The notes under the pieces were generated by a model. That model was not told the DNA's origin, searched no databases, and saw only the letters and a list, made by a program, of their open reading frames with translations. A stretch of 64,000 nucleotides of DNA from Duncaniella muricolitica (GTDB taxonomy: Bacteria > Bacteroidota > Bacteroidia > Bacteroidales > Muribaculaceae): NCBI GenBank assembly GCA_025808375.1, contig CP061009.1, positions 2,604,001 through 2,668,000 on the forward strand, written 5' to 3'. The first letter of the stretch is position 1. Every line of letters begins with the position of its first letter. This document shows positions 25,777-34,446 of this stretch, in pieces. Made by a program: the position numbers and the translations under genes.

Positions 25777-26517
25777 ATGAAAAAGACAGATAATGACCCC
25801 AAACGTCTGGGCGAACATCCCGAGATGCACCGCCTCGACCCCCACCCCGAGGCACAACGCCTTGAGGGTCATCCGCAGCCTGAAAGCCTACCAGCTCATG
25901 AGGAAGACGCTACTCCCGTCATGGCCCCGTTGTCAGGAAAAGTCCCGGCCACATCCGACGCTCAGGAGACTGCCGGTATAGCTCGCGGAGCCGGATGGAT
26001 TGCTCTCGCCATACTCGCATTGATGGTAGTCGCCGCATGCCTGTGGCCTCGCAGAGCTTCATTCCAGACCCAAGATTCAGCTACCTATTCTTCGGCAAGA
26101 GGCTATCCTCTCCGCTCTGGAACCGTCATAGCTGCCATTCCGACCGCTGTTAACGCTATTGTCCCTGACTCGACCATACAGTTGGCTACAACTGTCGCTG
26201 GCACGACCCAACCCGACGCCGTGGTGATATACCTCTTTAACACCGACAGTTCGAGCATACCGGAGACATCCTCACTCACCGCTGTCGCCCGAGCCGCACA
26301 CGAGACCGGCAAGACTGTAGTGATCAAAGCATACACCGACGAGACCGGCCGCGCTGACTACAACCGGCGACTCTCCGAGCGACGGGCCCAATCGGTCAGT
26401 GACTACATGGAGGCTCACGGAGTTCCCTCCAGCCACATAAAAGCAAAAGGCTATGGCCCGACACACGCATATGCCAACAACGCACAGGACCGCCGAGCCG
26501 AAATAACACTCAAGTAA
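25777..26517 (+). CDS. Inner-membrane OmpA-family protein
   Basis: From the ATG at 25777 the protein has 246 residues. It lacks a signal peptide. Residues 1-45 are hydrophilic, with His-Pro-rich near-repeats (GEHPEMHRLDPHPEAQRLEGHPQPESL). One membrane helix lies near 72-91 (AGWIALAILALMVVAACLW), and a C-terminal OmpA domain binds peptidoglycan (YLFNTDSSSIPE, IKAYTDETGRADYNRRLSERRAQSVSDYM, KGYGPTHAYANN, DRRAEITLK). It should sit in the inner membrane with the OmpA part in the periplasm, like MotB-type anchors. The 150 bases between the small RNA and this gene hold T-rich sequence but no clear promoter. Confidence 0.8.
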   Translation: MKKTDNDPKRLGEHPEMHRLDPHPEAQRLEGHPQPESLPAHEEDATPVMAPLSGKVPATSDAQETAGIARGAGWIALAILALMVVAACLWPRRASFQTQDSATYSSARGYPLRSGTVIAAIPTAVNAIVPDSTIQLATTVAGTTQPDAVVIYLFNTDSSSIPETSSLTAVARAAHETGKTVVIKAYTDETGRADYNRRLSERRAQSVSDYMEAHGVPSSHIKAKGYGPTHAYANNAQDRRAEITLK

Positions 26518-26541
26518 TTGAAGAGGTTAAATAGATAAACT

Positions 26542-26583
26542 AATAGACGGTATCGTAATCATAGTTTTACGATACCGTCTATT
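26542..26583. terminator. Bidirectional terminator between the OmpA gene and typA
   Basis: AATAGACGGTATCGTAA (26542-26558) pairs perfectly over 17 bp with 26567-26583 around an 8-base loop, between two convergent genes. It is the strongest hairpin of its kind in the window. Confidence 0.85.
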
Positions 26584-26644
26584 CATTTATCCTGAGAGTA
26601 GCCCGAAGGTAAACTCTAAACTTTAAACTTTAAACTCTTTTAAA

Positions 26645-28441
26645 CTACTTATTAGCTCTCTTGCGCTCGATTTCGTCAAGTATAATCTTGCGCAGACGCA
26701 GATGATGGGGAGTCACCTCAACATACTCGTCCTCCTTGATATATTCAAGAGCCTCCTCGAGCGAAAATACCACCGGGGGAATGATACGGGCCTTGTCGTC
26801 GGCACCGCTCGCACGCATATTGGTGAGTTTCTTCGACTTGGTAACATTGACCACGATGTCGTTATCCTTGGCGTTCTCGCCGACAACCTGTCCGGCATAG
26901 ACCTCCTCCTGCGGGAAGATGAAGAAGCGGCCGCGGTCCTGGAGCTTGTCGATGGCATAGGCATAGGCAGTACCGGCTTCCATGGCAATGAGCGAACCGT
27001 TGGTGCGACGCTCGATGTCGCCCTTCCAAGGCTGATATTCATGGAATCGATGAGCCATGATAGCCTCGCCGGCCGACGCTGTGAGCACATTGTTACGCAG
27101 GCCGATGATGCCGCGCGAAGGTATCAGAAACTCGAGGTGTATGCGGTCGTTCTGAGTGGTCATGGTCACCATCTCGCCCTTGCGGCGTGTCACCATGTCG
27201 ATAATCTTTGATGAATACTCCTCGGGCACATTGACCGTGAGCATCTCGATAGGCTCACACTTCCTGCCGTCGATTTCCTTGATGATGACCTGAGGCTGTC
27301 CCACCTGGAGTTCAAAACCCTCGCGACGCATAGTCTCGATAAGCACCGAAAGATGGAGCACACCGCGACCAAACACCATCCATGTGTCCTCATGCTCGGC
27401 CTTGGTGACACGAAGCGCGAGATTGCGGTCAAGCTCCTTGGCCAGACGGTCGGCGATGTGACGCGAAGTCACATATTTACCGTCCTTACCGAAGAAAGGC
27501 GAGTCATTGATGGTGAATGTCATCGACATCGTAGGCTCGTCGATGGCGATACGCGGCAGCGGCTCGGAATTGTTGATGTCAGCCACTGTGTCGCCGATCT
27601 CAAAGCCGTCTATGCCGACGAGCGCGCATATGTCACCGCTCTTTACGCTCTGCACCTTCTTACGGCCCATGCCTTCAAAGATATGCAGCTCCTTGATACG
27701 CTGCTTGACTACCGAGCCGTCTTTCTTGCAGAGAGCTATATCCATACCCTCGCGCAACTCGCCGCGATGAACGCGACCTATGGCGATACGTCCCACATAA
27801 CTGCTGTAATCAAGCGAAGTGATAAGCATCTGGGCGTCTCCCTCGAGAGTCTTGGGCTCGGGGATAAACTCGATGATAGCGTCAAGCACCGCGGTAATAT
27901 TGTCGGTGGGAGTCATATAATCGGTGCTCATCCAGCCCTGTTTGGCCGAACCGTATATGGTGGGGAAATCAAGCTGGTCCTCGGTGGCATCGAGATTGCA
28001 CATCAGATCAAACACCATCTCCTGCACCTCGTCGGGACGACAGTTGGGCTTGTCTACCTTATTGATTACGACTACCGGCTTCAGGCCCATCTGAATAGCC
28101 TTCTGGAGCACAAAACGGGTCTGGGGCATAGGACCCTCAAACGCGTCGACCAGCAGCAGACAGCCGTCGGCCATGTTGAGCACACGCTCCACCTCGCCGC
28201 CAAAGTCGGCGTGTCCCGGAGTGTCGATAATGTTGATCTTATAGTCCTTATAGTTGATTGAAACGTTCTTGGAAAGAATCGTTATACCGCGCTCACGCTC
28301 CAGGTCATTATTATCAAGTATCAGTTCGCCGGTGCTCTGGTTGTCCCTGAACAGCTTTCCGGCAAGAAGCATCTTGTCCACAAGAGTGGTCTTGCCATGG
28401 TCTACGTGGGCGATGATGGCAATATTACGAATCTTTTGCAT
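26645..28441 (-). CDS. typA: Ribosome-associated GTPase TypA/BipA
   Basis: The protein has 598 residues, full length. The G domain has G1 AHVDHGKTTLVD (residues 11-22), switch II DTPGHADFGGEVERVLNM and G4 NKVDKP. Domains II and III of the elongation-factor type follow, and then the BipA-specific C-terminal domain (NVPEEYSSKIIDMVTRRKGEM..., FLIPSRGIIGLRN, YVEVTPHHLRLRK). It binds the ribosome and supports assembly and translation under stress and cold. The gene is single, with a consensus promoter. Confidence 0.95.
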   Translation of the reverse strand: MQKIRNIAIIAHVDHGKTTLVDKMLLAGKLFRDNQSTGELILDNNDLERERGITILSKNVSINYKDYKINIIDTPGHADFGGEVERVLNMADGCLLLVDAFEGPMPQTRFVLQKAIQMGLKPVVVINKVDKPNCRPDEVQEMVFDLMCNLDATEDQLDFPTIYGSAKQGWMSTDYMTPTDNITAVLDAIIEFIPEPKTLEGDAQMLITSLDYSSYVGRIAIGRVHRGELREGMDIALCKKDGSVVKQRIKELHIFEGMGRKKVQSVKSGDICALVGIDGFEIGDTVADINNSEPLPRIAIDEPTMSMTFTINDSPFFGKDGKYVTSRHIADRLAKELDRNLALRVTKAEHEDTWMVFGRGVLHLSVLIETMRREGFELQVGQPQVIIKEIDGRKCEPIEMLTVNVPEEYSSKIIDMVTRRKGEMVTMTTQNDRIHLEFLIPSRGIIGLRNNVLTASAGEAIMAHRFHEYQPWKGDIERRTNGSLIAMEAGTAYAYAIDKLQDRGRFFIFPQEEVYAGQVVGENAKDNDIVVNVTKSKKLTNMRASGADDKARIIPPVVFSLEEALEYIKEDEYVEVTPHHLRLRKIILDEIERKRANK

Positions 28442-28470
28442 CTTTTACGTCTTTTTCTCTAATTTAGGGT

Positions 28471-28503
28471 GCAAAGTTACGCATTTAATTCAACTTACGC
28501 AAA
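28471..28503 (-). promoter_or_regulatory. Consensus promoter of typA
   Basis: On the minus strand TTTG (plus 28500-28503) is 20 bases from TAACTTTGC (plus 28471-28479), giving a leader of about 27 bases before the ATG at 28441. Confidence 0.8.
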
Positions 28504-28573
28504 CCTAAAATCACCGGCTCAGCGCGACAGCACTGGAAGTTGCCGACAATGGCTTCGATATATAATGACCTAT

Positions 28574-28873
28574 TCATTCAAAACCTACGGTTAATGCTTT
28601 AACTGTATAATTCCAACTCCAGATGTATATTGCCAATATAAACGCAATACTTACTATAAGGCATCCAAGCAAAACGACTCCGACACCTTTATATCTATTT
28701 CTAATTGCATAAACCATGTTTGCCGACTGTGCAATTATCAGCAATACATTCATCACCAACAGACACCTATTGACGCCAGCAGTTCCTCCTACAAAAAGAA
28801 CGACAAAAGAAGCCGCGAATACGATCGCGAATAATATGACAATCACCCATTTCGCTTTGTATATAAGTTTCAT
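28574..28873 (-). CDS. Small membrane protein, last gene of the DKNYY cassette
   Basis: I do not recognise a family. The 99 residues contain three hydrophobic segments (VIVILFAIVFAASFVVLFVGG, residues 10-30; CLLVMNVLLIIAQSANMVYAI, 37-57; VVLLGCLIVSIAFILAIYIW, 65-85), so it should be a three-helix inner-membrane protein. Its ATG overlaps the stop of the 140-residue gene as ATGA, so it is translationally coupled to it. Base composition is AT-richer than typA next to it. No terminator is evident before the typA promoter. Confidence 0.65.
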   Translation of the reverse strand: MKLIYKAKWVIVILFAIVFAASFVVLFVGGTAGVNRCLLVMNVLLIIAQSANMVYAIRNRYKGVGVVLLGCLIVSIAFILAIYIWSWNYTVKALTVGFE

Positions 28874-29292
28874 AACCTCACTTCCTCCAATATAAATCCA
28901 TTATTTACCGCCCACATAAAAATAAATACGCCACACAGACTTATTATACTTCCAATAATAAATACAACTGTACTCACCCTATCAGATGTTGAGATTCCGA
29001 CAGCCAAAATTTGATTTAGCCGATTGCCTTTCAAACATTTTATATAAAACATCCCTCCCAATATACAACACAATATAACATTGCATAACATCAGAGTTTT
29101 AAGTCCGAATACTGCATGATTGCCGATTATATTTACCCAATAAAATAAAACACCCATTGAGATACCGGTTAAATACATGTAAATGGCAAACAATATCATG
29201 CACATAGACATAAACACGGGCATATCTCCATTTCCAACACATGTTTGAAAGCGGTAACAACAGACAAATAATTTCTTTAAAAACCCTATCAT
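28870..29292 (-). CDS. Membrane protein of unknown function in the DKNYY cassette
   Basis: I do not recognise a family. The 140 residues have about four hydrophobic segments (SMCMILFAIYMYLTGISMGVLFYW, LKTLMLCNVILCCILGGMFYI, STVVFIIGSIISLCGVFIFMWAV and a weaker one), which indicates an inner-membrane protein. The ATG overlaps the stop of the 59-residue gene, and its own stop overlaps the 99-residue gene, both as ATGA. The tight coupling suggests that the products are made in fixed proportion and act together, which is inference. Confidence 0.65.
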   Translation of the reverse strand: MIGFLKKLFVCCYRFQTCVGNGDMPVFMSMCMILFAIYMYLTGISMGVLFYWVNIIGNHAVFGLKTLMLCNVILCCILGGMFYIKCLKGNRLNQILAVGISTSDRVSTVVFIIGSIISLCGVFIFMWAVNNGFILEEVRL

Positions 29293-29468
29293 CGCTTGCC
29301 TCCTTTTCTGTTAATCAGCCAAATGATGCCACCCCAAAACAACACATTTGCGCTGACCAACAAGATATTGGTCAGTGTGTCTGGCGAGTCGAAGCAGAAT
29401 ATAAGGCTGAACATGAATAAGAACATGACAACAGCCGATGCTATGAATTTACCAATCTGATCCATCAT
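29289..29468 (-). CDS. 59-residue membrane protein, short gene in the DKNYY cassette
   Basis: This short frame encodes 59 residues beginning MMDQIGKFIASAVVMFLFMF and ending IIWLINRKGGKR. Two hydrophobic segments (residues 9-25 and 36-52) are followed by a basic tail, so the tail should face the cytoplasm. The ATG at 29468 overlaps the stop of the DKNYY lipoprotein gene as ATGA, and a second ATG follows at 29465. Its stop overlaps the next ATG in the same way. The overlaps on both sides, together with the clean membrane pattern, support a real gene. Confidence 0.65.
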   Translation of the reverse strand: MMDQIGKFIASAVVMFLFMFSLIFCFDSPDTLTNILLVSANVLFWGGIIWLINRKGGKR

Positions 29469-30622
29469 TCGCCATATTTCTTCTTCAGATATTTTCTTAA
29501 TTTTGGAGAATCTTTACCCTGATACACGCGGTTGCGATCAAAAACGGTCCAACTGTCGCCATCCGGAAAATCTATCTTCTCAAAGCTGGTAGCATCCGCA
29601 CCGGGTATAATGGAATCACGACAGAACACGTGTTTGTCATCTTTTCCATAATTAAAGTCAGGATGTGTTCCTCCGGCATAAGATGTTACAGTAACAGGAC
29701 TAAATGTCTTAGGATTTGCGCCTACAACTAATTTGTTATGCCACCATACATTATTCTTATCTTTATACCAATTGTCGGAGATATGCTCGAATGTTGCGAC
29801 ATCTGCATCCGGCAATATATGGAAGTCTGAATCATATATATTTATTCCGTCAGAATACATCAATCTTCCTAATTGAGTAAGTTTAGTGTAATCTTTTATT
29901 TGTGTCGGTTTCTCTTTCTGATAGGCTCTATGTTTATCTTGTCCTACATAGAAACCCACCTCCTTGAATGTCTCCGGATCAGCACCCGGAATCTCCGTCC
30001 CCATAAAGAATACTCTATGTTTATCAGCTGCGTAACTCCCTGACTGAATCGGTATCTGCGCGTCAATGGGATGGAATGTGGCATAATCAATGTCGGCAAT
30101 CGTATCACCATCAAGGTAATAACCGTTGTATTTGTCCTTTGCCCATTTCGTCGTCCAGCTATCCTCGTCCCCCAACAGCATGAACGTCTCCTTATCACGA
30201 ACATTCAACGCCTCTCCTCTCCAGAAATAATCATTCGCATCTTCGGCAAAATAATAGGTATGAACCTTAAAAGTCGCAGGGTCGGCATTCTCCACTACAG
30301 CTCCATCAAGATAGACGTGTCGATTGTCTCCCGCATAGCATTTCCTGAAAATCCGGAATGAACTGCCGTCAGCACCATCTATTATATCACCCCGATAGAA
30401 CGCGTGTGTCTTATCGCGGCCATAATCATCGTTCAGCACCTCAAATGTCTTCGGATCGGCATCAACTCTGCGTGAATTATGTCCGTTGCCCTCGTTCCAT
30501 GTATGCCATGTCACTTCCTTGCCGTCGTTCTTATATCCGGCTGAGCATGAAGCGAAAGTCAGCAATAAAAAAGTTACTGAGATAAGAATGATTGAATTTA
30601 TTGATGCAGACTTATAGTTCAT
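29465..30622 (-). CDS. DKNYY-repeat lipoprotein
   Basis: The protein has 385 residues with a lipobox (LLLTFASC, Cys near 26). The rest consists of at least eight repeats of the DKNYY type, each about 35-40 residues with a D-K/A-x-x-x-(Y/F/W)-(Y/F/W)-x-G/D-x-x-(I/L) core (DANDYFWRGEALN, DKYNGYYLDGDTI, DKHRVFFMGTEI, DKNNVWWHNKLV, DKHVFCRDSII), alternating with P/A-x-T-F. The family occurs in many bacteria without a known function and probably forms a repeated beta fold. The protein should be anchored in the outer or inner membrane. It heads a four-gene overlapping cassette with three small membrane proteins. Confidence 0.8.
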   Translation of the reverse strand: MNYKSASINSIILISVTFLLLTFASCSAGYKNDGKEVTWHTWNEGNGHNSRRVDADPKTFEVLNDDYGRDKTHAFYRGDIIDGADGSSFRIFRKCYAGDNRHVYLDGAVVENADPATFKVHTYYFAEDANDYFWRGEALNVRDKETFMLLGDEDSWTTKWAKDKYNGYYLDGDTIADIDYATFHPIDAQIPIQSGSYAADKHRVFFMGTEIPGADPETFKEVGFYVGQDKHRAYQKEKPTQIKDYTKLTQLGRLMYSDGINIYDSDFHILPDADVATFEHISDNWYKDKNNVWWHNKLVVGANPKTFSPVTVTSYAGGTHPDFNYGKDDKHVFCRDSIIPGADATSFEKIDFPDGDSWTVFDRNRVYQGKDSPKLRKYLKKKYGE

Positions 30623-30731
30623 AGCTTACCGACATTTAGGGTTATCACAGACATTCGGCTTTGCGCCCGGACATTATCTTAGAGAGCAAAGCCAACACAC
30701 ATAATCAATATCTTGTAGAATGCTGCCATAC

Positions 30732-30749
30732 GCAAAGTTAGCAAAATTA
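30732..30749 (-). promoter_or_regulatory. Tandem -7 elements upstream of the DKNYY cassette
   Basis: On the minus strand TAATTTTGC (plus 30741-30749) is followed directly by TAACTTTGC (plus 30732-30740). TTTG at plus 30767-30770 is 17 bases from the first box. The leader would be about 100-110 bases long and contains a small GGCTTTG/CAAAGCC stem. No gene is visible between 30623 and 30901. Confidence 0.55.
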
Positions 30750-30901
30750 ATCGACATTCGATGTGACAAATGTCCCAAAATGGCATAAAAATCAGTGCAG
30801 TGCGATGTTTTTTTAAACATCCCCCGCATTCGAAGGTATCGGCAGCAATTTCAGCATGGCGGAGTCACCCACTGAAGCATGAATCTTATCTTAGAGGTTG
30901 T

Positions 30902-32884
30902 TTAATACATCTGATAATCAAACGTCAGTACCTGAAATTCAGTGCGGCGGTTGATCTGGTCGGCTATCTCCTGGTCGGCTTCGGGAAGACTGAGGATATA
31001 GGCCTCGTCAAGCACCTGGCCTTCGGCAAACTGCGGATACTCCCTGGCTATGCGCTTGGTCACGGTCTTGGGCCGCGACTCGCCGTAGCCCTGCGCCTGC
31101 AGACGTTCGGGAGCTATGCCCGACTCTATGAGATAATCCACCACACTCTTAGCCCTGCGCTGCGAGAGCGATATGTTATACTCATCGGTGCCATGACGGT
31201 CGGTATGCGACGCCATCTCTATCGTGATGTTGGGATTATCGCGCAGCATACCCGCGAGTTCATCAAGAGCCGTGCGCGACTCGGGGCGCAGCGTTGCCTT
31301 GTCGAAATCATAAAATATATTCTCAAGTATATTGGGCTTGGAAATCGACGCCAGGATAAAGTCTATGCCATACTCGGCATCCTCCTCGGCCGTATCGGAC
31401 GTAAACTCCTGCCGGGCGTTAAGATACCCCTTGGCCCCGGCGAGCATCACGTAGCTCACTCCGCGTTCGAGCGGAAAAGAGAACGAGCCGTCAGGCTTGG
31501 CAAAAGCCTTCTGATTGGAGCCGTCATTGCCCACTATACGTATGATGGCATTGGCCACCGGCTCCTCGTCCTTGTCAAGCACCCAGCCCGAAATCTGCAC
31601 TTTCAGGTCAGGAAGCTCGAAAGAATATATGTGGTCATAGCCTCGGCCGTCGCCGCGGTTGGAACTGAAATAGCCCGACTCGCGTGAGGGCGAGGCATAA
31701 GTGATGCCGAAATCGTCGCCCTCCGAATTGATAGGCGCACCCATATTCTCAACGAGCCAGCCGCCCGACGGGGTGAGCGTGGCACGGAATATATCGAGCC
31801 CACCCAGGCCGGGATGCCCGTCGGAGGCAAACATCATTATCGAATCGGTAAGCATATAGGGAAACACCTCATCGCCCGGCGTATTGATAGCCTCGCCGAG
31901 ATTCTCGAGACTGCCGGCCCGCTCGTGCAGATTGATACGCCACAGGTCTTTGCCCCCGCATCCGGGCATATCGGAGGAAAAATAGAGCCACTCGCCCGAC
32001 GGGCTCACCGCCGGATGTCCGTATGACGACAATGTGTCGGCCGTAATCTCCAGCTTGACAGGCGCGCTCCACTGCGCATCAGAGCGGCGCGATGTGTAGA
32101 TCTCCGTGCCCGTGTTGGACGACGGCTTGCGTATGGCCCGAGTGAGATACATCGTCGAACCGTCGGGCGAAAAAGAGCATATCCCCTCGTCCCACTCCGA
32201 GTTAAGCTCACCCTCCACCGGGTCGGGACGCTGCCATGCTCCAAGCTCGTTTTTGCGCGCCATCCATATGTCGCCGCGCTTCATGCCCGTAATCTCACTG
32301 CGGGCCGTGCCCTTGACTTTCTCGTTGGTAGTGGTAAAATAGAGCACATCGCCGTTAAACATCGGCGCGAAGTCCGAGCGGCGCGAGTTGAACAGAGTGG
32401 CGTTGCGCACCACATATCGCGTCTTATTTTTCTTCAGCTCGGCAGCCTTGCGCGCGCCGGCCAGTTGTCGCGCGGCGTTAGCATCGGTCGGGTACAGCGC
32501 GAGATACTCCTCATAAGCCTTGACAGCCTGCGGATAGGCCCCCTGCCCGTGGAGCGACTGAGCCAGACGCAACACTATCGAACTGTCGGGATAACCATAA
32601 CGCAGAGCATTCTGATAGGCAGCCGCGGCGCGGGCATCCTGTCCAAGCCGACTGTGACACTCGGCCATCTTGTATGCCACCTCCGCGCGCTGCGCACGCT
32701 GCTCGCGAGGCTTGAGTTTATTGTAAATCTTCCTGTAAGTCTTGGCCGCGTCAAAATACTCTCCGCGCTCCATCTGCTCGTCGGCCACACTCATCTTAGC
32801 CCCGTTACACGAACTCATGACCAGCCCGAGGGCCAATACATATAATATATAGGATATATGCGATATGCGTTTAATACGTTTCAT
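30902..32884 (-). CDS. PorE-like OmpA lipoprotein (TPR, propeller, CRD, OmpA)
   Basis: The protein has 660 residues with a lipobox (LGLVMSSC). Domains in order are TPR repeats (about 30-160, FDAAKTYRKIYNKLKP..., ARAAAAYQNALRYGYP, PQAVKAYEEYLALYP), a WD40/PD40-type propeller (175-440; ICSFSPDGSTMYLTR, PAVSPSGEWLYFSSD), a carboxypeptidase regulatory-like domain (QISGWVLDKDEEPVANAIIRI) and an OmpA domain (ILENIFYDFDKATLRPES...ASHTDRHGTDEYNISLSQRRAKSV). This is the order of PorE, a type IX secretion component that links the machine to peptidoglycan. Many Bacteroidales carry several such proteins, so a T9SS role is not certain. It is single and divergent from the PepSY-like gene. Confidence 0.82.
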   Translation of the reverse strand: MKRIKRISHISYILYVLALGLVMSSCNGAKMSVADEQMERGEYFDAAKTYRKIYNKLKPREQRAQRAEVAYKMAECHSRLGQDARAAAAYQNALRYGYPDSSIVLRLAQSLHGQGAYPQAVKAYEEYLALYPTDANAARQLAGARKAAELKKNKTRYVVRNATLFNSRRSDFAPMFNGDVLYFTTTNEKVKGTARSEITGMKRGDIWMARKNELGAWQRPDPVEGELNSEWDEGICSFSPDGSTMYLTRAIRKPSSNTGTEIYTSRRSDAQWSAPVKLEITADTLSSYGHPAVSPSGEWLYFSSDMPGCGGKDLWRINLHERAGSLENLGEAINTPGDEVFPYMLTDSIMMFASDGHPGLGGLDIFRATLTPSGGWLVENMGAPINSEGDDFGITYASPSRESGYFSSNRGDGRGYDHIYSFELPDLKVQISGWVLDKDEEPVANAIIRIVGNDGSNQKAFAKPDGSFSFPLERGVSYVMLAGAKGYLNARQEFTSDTAEEDAEYGIDFILASISKPNILENIFYDFDKATLRPESRTALDELAGMLRDNPNITIEMASHTDRHGTDEYNISLSQRRAKSVVDYLIESGIAPERLQAQGYGESRPKTVTKRIAREYPQFAEGQVLDEAYILSLPEADQEIADQINRRTEFQVLTFDYQMY

Positions 32885-33010
32885 CCGTTATGACATGACT
32901 TTACAAATAATTAACGCTCCCGGCCCCCTTAAATTGTAAAATCGGCCGAATTATTATCGAACAATCACCCTCCCCACGGCGTCTTACATTAAACTTTAAT
33001 TCTCTCAGTT

Positions 33011-33478
33011 ATGAAAAAGGTGTTTATATCCATGATGATGAGCGTCGTAGCTGTGATGGCGTGGGGTTGCTCGACCGACCACGACAGCGACGACCGTTAC
33101 GACGCCTCAATCCGACTGTCAGAGCTTCCGGACACAGCCCGTGAGTTCATCGCCAAATATTATCCCGGAGCGAAAATTCTTAAGATCGACCGCGAAGGCA
33201 CTGTCGCCACCACGGCCTATGACGTCGAGTTTACCGACGGAGCCGAAGTAGAGTTTGACGCCACAGGTCTCTGGACCGATGTCTCAGCCCCCAAAGGCAA
33301 AGCCATCCCGACAGGCATAGTGCTTCCGGCCATTGACCAATACGTCTCGGGCTACTATCCCGGCGCGGCTATCAACGAGATAGAACGCATCATCCCCTCG
33401 GGCTACGAAGTGGACCTCACCAACCGTCTGGAGCTAATCTTCACTCAGGACGGCACATTCCTCTCGAGCTACGACTGA
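33011..33478 (+). CDS. PepSY-like domain lipoprotein
   Basis: The protein has 155 residues with a signal peptide and lipobox (MMSVVAVMAWGC). Two PepSY_like repeats follow (LPDTAREFIAKYYPGAKILKIDREG...YDVEFTDGAEVEFDATGLW and LPAIDQYVSGYYPGAAINEIERI...YEVDLTNRLELIFTQDG). The fold is related to beta-lactamase-inhibitor-like proteins of Bacteroidetes. The family is periplasmic and may inhibit or bind enzymes, but the function is not known. It is transcribed alone, diverging from the PorE-like gene and converging on RNase Z with 13 bases between stops. The 126-base divergent region shows no clear consensus promoter. Confidence 0.82.
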   Translation: MKKVFISMMMSVVAVMAWGCSTDHDSDDRYDASIRLSELPDTAREFIAKYYPGAKILKIDREGTVATTAYDVEFTDGAEVEFDATGLWTDVSAPKGKAIPTGIVLPAIDQYVSGYYPGAAINEIERIIPSGYEVDLTNRLELIFTQDGTFLSSYD

Positions 33479-33491
33479 TATTCTGAAATTT

Positions 33492-34412
33492 TCACAATAG
33501 ATCTATGCGCAACCCCTCGTTGGCAAGTACGGTGGCGGGAAACACCTCCACAGCTTCGTCAAGGAGGGGTTGCTCGCCTTGCAGATAACGCTTGGAAAAA
33601 TGACCGATGACAAGCCTCCCCGCACCGGCCTCGCGCGCAATCTCGGCAGCCTGACGCGCCGTCGAATGGCCGCGCTGAAAAGCCGTAGCCTCAAGCGACG
33701 AATGATAGGTAGCCTCGTGATACACCGTGTCGACACCTCGGATGTCGGCCGCCACACGGGGGTCATACATAGTGTCGCTGCAATAGGCATAGCTTACGCT
33801 CGGGTCAGGAGGTGTGGTCAGACGCTCGTTGGCTATGACAGTGCCATCGGGAGTCACATAGTCAGCCCCCTGCTTGATTGACGCCAACTGAGAGACAGGT
33901 ATGGAATAAAACTTCACCATATCCCCCCTGAGGTGACGCATCTTGGGCTTCTCGCGAAACAAAAAACCCGTGCATGCTATGCGGTGATAGAGCGGAAAAG
34001 TCTCGACAGTCAGCCCCGAATCTTCATATATCACCCTCCGCTCGCCCGGATTGATGATGTCATAGACTATCTCAAACGAACTCTGGCGGTTGAAAAAATC
34101 CATCCACGTTTTCAGCAATGCGGCACCTTCGCGAAACACGTGTATCGTCACCTTACCCTGCACACCGTGGAGCGACATGGTCGACAGCAGCCCCGGCAAC
34201 CCGAACACATGGTCGCCGTGAAGATGCGAGATAAAAATGTGGCCCAGACGCGAAAACTTCAGCCCCATACGCCGGAACGACGACTGCGCACCCTCGCCAC
34301 AATCTATCATAAACAGTTTGTCGCGGAAGTCCACCACCTGACACGAAGGCTGATGGCGCGCCGACGGCGTAGCCGACCCGCAGCCCAATATATTGACCTG
34401 AAACTTTGCCAT
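33492..34412 (-). CDS. rnz: Ribonuclease Z
   Basis: From the ATG at 34412 the protein has 306 residues, the usual length. The metallo-beta-lactamase motif FISHLHGDHVFGLPGLL is present, as are the opening VNILGCGSATPSARHQPSC and FMIDCGEGAQ. YCSDTMYD, VDTVYHEATY and LVIGHFSKRY hold further metal ligands. It cuts the 3' trailer of tRNA precursors. The longer frame from 34430 starts before the -7 box and was rejected. The start codon lies only three bases after that box. Confidence 0.93.
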   Translation of the reverse strand: MAKFQVNILGCGSATPSARHQPSCQVVDFRDKLFMIDCGEGAQSSFRRMGLKFSRLGHIFISHLHGDHVFGLPGLLSTMSLHGVQGKVTIHVFREGAALLKTWMDFFNRQSSFEIVYDIINPGERRVIYEDSGLTVETFPLYHRIACTGFLFREKPKMRHLRGDMVKFYSIPVSQLASIKQGADYVTPDGTVIANERLTTPPDPSVSYAYCSDTMYDPRVAADIRGVDTVYHEATYHSSLEATAFQRGHSTARQAAEIAREAGAGRLVIGHFSKRYLQGEQPLLDEAVEVFPATVLANEGLRIDLL

Positions 34413-34415
34413 AAT

Positions 34416-34446
34416 ACAAAAGTACAACAAAATTCATAGATACAAA
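34416..34446 (-). promoter_or_regulatory. Promoter of rnz, leaderless arrangement
   Basis: On the minus strand TTTG (plus 34443-34446) is 18 bases from TACTTTTGT (plus 34416-34424). The ATG at 34412 follows after ATT. The -33 element touches the outer edge of the long hairpin IR2. Confidence 0.6.

Noticed and set aside
27353..28261. Rightward 302-codon frame opposite typA
   Set aside because: It is a mirror of the highly conserved typA coding sequence and has no family features.
30770..31687. Rightward 305-codon frame opposite the PorE-like gene
   Set aside because: It is antisense to recognisable OmpA and CRD domains, and its translation looks like a shadow.
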